Source: Planctomycetaceae bacterium (GTDB lineage: Bacteria; Planctomycetota; Planctomycetia; Pirellulales; Thermoguttaceae). Taken from it: a DNA stretch of 7,298 nt. The notes below the pieces were generated by a model. That model was not told where the DNA came from and did no database searches. It saw nothing but the letters and a program-made list of their open reading frames with translations. The position numbers were made by a program, and so were the translations under genes. Position 1 is the first letter of the stretch, and each line of letters opens with the position of its first letter. This document shows positions 6,250 through 7,298 of this stretch, one piece after another. The stretch spans positions 1-7,298 of the forward strand of contig JAITDV010000273.1 of assembly GCA_031282385.1 (NCBI GenBank), written 5' to 3'.

Positions 6250-6375
6250 TAAAAACTTAGATTACGAAAAATTATAGCAGTATTAGGATCATAGCCCTCA
6301 AAATCGTTAAAACAAAATCCGTCTCAATTGTAGTTGTATTTGTGGTGGTCGTAGTTGTAGTTGGTTTAATCCACG

Positions 6376-7298
6376 TTAATTCAACAGACGAATCTGAACT
6401 ACAATTTCCGTCAACTTGCGACCAACCTTGAGACTTGTCCAACTTCCAACGAATATTGTCCTTATAACATAAGATGAAATCGAACTATTGACCCAACTCA
6501 TCTCCAATTTTACACGTGTTTGTGTTGGAATTGGATTTTGTGATTGATCTTCGTTGTATGTTATCAAAGTTATAGTATCGTTTGGTGATGCTGGTGTTGT
6601 GTCTTCTTTGGTTGTGTCGTTTTTTGTGTTAATGCCAATTTGATTACCAACACTATCAACATTTTGAAAATCTGCACCATTTTTATCGATTTCTGTCAAT
6701 TTCAATTCACCCAATTGTACAATCTCAACATCAATACTTCTTGTTTTTTCTGACGCGTCATATTGTGAATTTTTATTATAGTCAAATCCTACATTGCATA
6801 CAAAAGATCTTGTTGGCAATGTTGTTCCTTGATTCCAAGTTGTGTCTTTGTATTCGTCAATATTGGAAAATGTGCCTGACGAACTACTCCAAAGAGATGT
6901 TGTACCTCCATTTGTTTTTGCTTCTATTTTCCAATTAAATTTCGACGCCGATAATGTTGTCGGCAACCATTTTGCCTTGATTTTACAAGGCGCAGAGCCG
7001 TCAGATAATTGTATAACATAAGCCGTACTGCTTGTCGGATTCATAAAGCCGGACGGATATAAACGATCAATCATAACCGCAGAAACAATTGTGTTGAAAC
7101 TATAATTTTTACGTATTTTGACCAGATAATTCGCAGGTCCTTTGACGGCGAATTGTTTATAGTTGTCCCTGAAAAAGTTATTTGGTGCTATAAATTCTGG
7201 GCTTATCTGGTTGCAATTTAGAGTTATAATTTGCAATATAGTTATTGTTTTATCCGAGATTTTCCTTAAAACCTTGCAAATATTAGACCTTTTCTCTA
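6376..7298 (-). CDS. Intact reading part of an unrecognised secreted-type protein (5' partial)
   Basis: This is the uninterrupted frame within the decayed gene. The first possible start in view is a TTG at 7236-7234, but the frame stays open to the window edge (EKRSNICKVLRKI...), so the protein very likely starts outside. From the TTG there are 286 codons. The visible product is rich in Ser, Thr and Asn, with beta-rich, Ig-like character. It contains DYNKNSQYDASE (residues 152-163), which resembles a calcium-binding DxNxNxxxDxxE loop, and a Thr/Asp-rich linker (about 203-222). The last 35 or so residues, from SISSYVIRT on, are a frameshift artefact; the better continuation lies in the neighbouring frame. 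No enzyme motif or family is recognised. An extracellular or cell-surface role is only inferred from composition. Confidence 0.65.
   Translation of the reverse strand, partial: EKRSNICKVLRKISDKTITILQIITLNCNQISPEFIAPNNFFRDNYKQFAVKGPANYLVKIRKNYSFNTIVSAVMIDRLYPSGFMNPTSSTAYVIQLSDGSAPCKIKAKWLPTTLSASKFNWKIEAKTNGGTTSLWSSSSGTFSNIDEYKDTTWNQGTTLPTRSFVCNVGFDYNKNSQYDASEKTRSIDVEIVQLGELKLTEIDKNGADFQNVDSVGNQIGINTKNDTTKEDTTPASPNDTITLITYNEDQSQNPIPTQTRVKLEMSWVNSSISSYVIRTIFVGSWTSLKVGRKLTEIVVQIRLLN

Larger units (their letters stand above)
5539..7298 (-). pseudogene. Decayed secreted-type protein gene, 5' end off the window, split by two inserted elements
   Basis: The frame 6376-7298 is intact, but coding character continues past its stop in other frames. 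Near 6485 a one-base shift gives FDFILCYKDNIRWKLDKSQG, then a tract of mixed Thr codons (PTTTTTTTNTTT). Near 6324 a second shift gives GFCFNDFEGYDPNTAIIF up to 6249, where the element at 5963-6249 begins. Removing that element with one copy of its 8-bp duplication joins the frame to LSFYHYLSR, then to the second element (5625-5936). Beyond that comes YDISVG and, after a third one-base shift in GGGGAAAAA (5596-5604), KFPSLPLDTFQTDGTLFTL with a stop at 5539-5541. All three shifts are single-base losses. I do not recognise the family. Decay is the simplest reading; sequencing error could explain the shifts but not the insertions. Confidence 0.6.

Overview
The window looks like accessory or intergenic-rich DNA from a moderately AT-rich bacterium. 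All convincing genes lie on the minus strand. The lineage cannot be fixed from sequence alone. Long Sel1 arrays, weak or absent Shine-Dalgarno sites, short tandem repeats and a secreted-type protein with a DxNxNxxxD loop would suit an uncultured member of the Planctomycetes/Lentisphaerae (PVC) group, but this is a low-confidence inference.

Layout. 1-547 has no gene. It holds a degenerate nested inverted-repeat element (core 162-322) and a pair of inverted REP-like hairpins (341-519). 548-2785 (minus) encodes a 745-residue exported or membrane-anchored Sel1-repeat protein ending in a DnaJ-like CxxCxGxG zinc-binding tail. 2786-3004 is a spacer with short repeats and hairpins. 3005-5209 (minus, open frame to 5419) encodes a SIR2-like NAD-binding domain fused to helical TPR-type repeats, a layout seen in anti-phage NADases. 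A composite tandem repeat (five hexamers, then seven heptamers) sits over the 5' end of this gene and separates it from the only start with a plausible ribosome site. 5539-7298 (minus) is best read as the decayed 3' part of a secreted-type gene whose 5' end is off the window. It has been interrupted by two MITE-like elements, 5625-5936 and 5963-6249, and carries about three single-base frameshifts.

The most unusual signal is the family of three nested inverted-repeat elements (162-322, 5625-5936, 5963-6249). Each has a middle stem of the form CTtAGTAGC/GCTACTaAG, an inner stem built from two tandem copies of an element-specific motif, and an outer stem carrying the same motif. Base changes between copies are compensated across the stems. 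Two copies have related GTAA-type terminal inverted repeats, and one has a perfect 8-bp target duplication. They look like non-autonomous transposons carrying a conserved structured core. I do not recognise this family.

The second signal is the candidate phase-variation switch at the start of the SIR2 gene: gain of one heptamer, or loss of two, would join an upstream ATG to the SIR2 frame.
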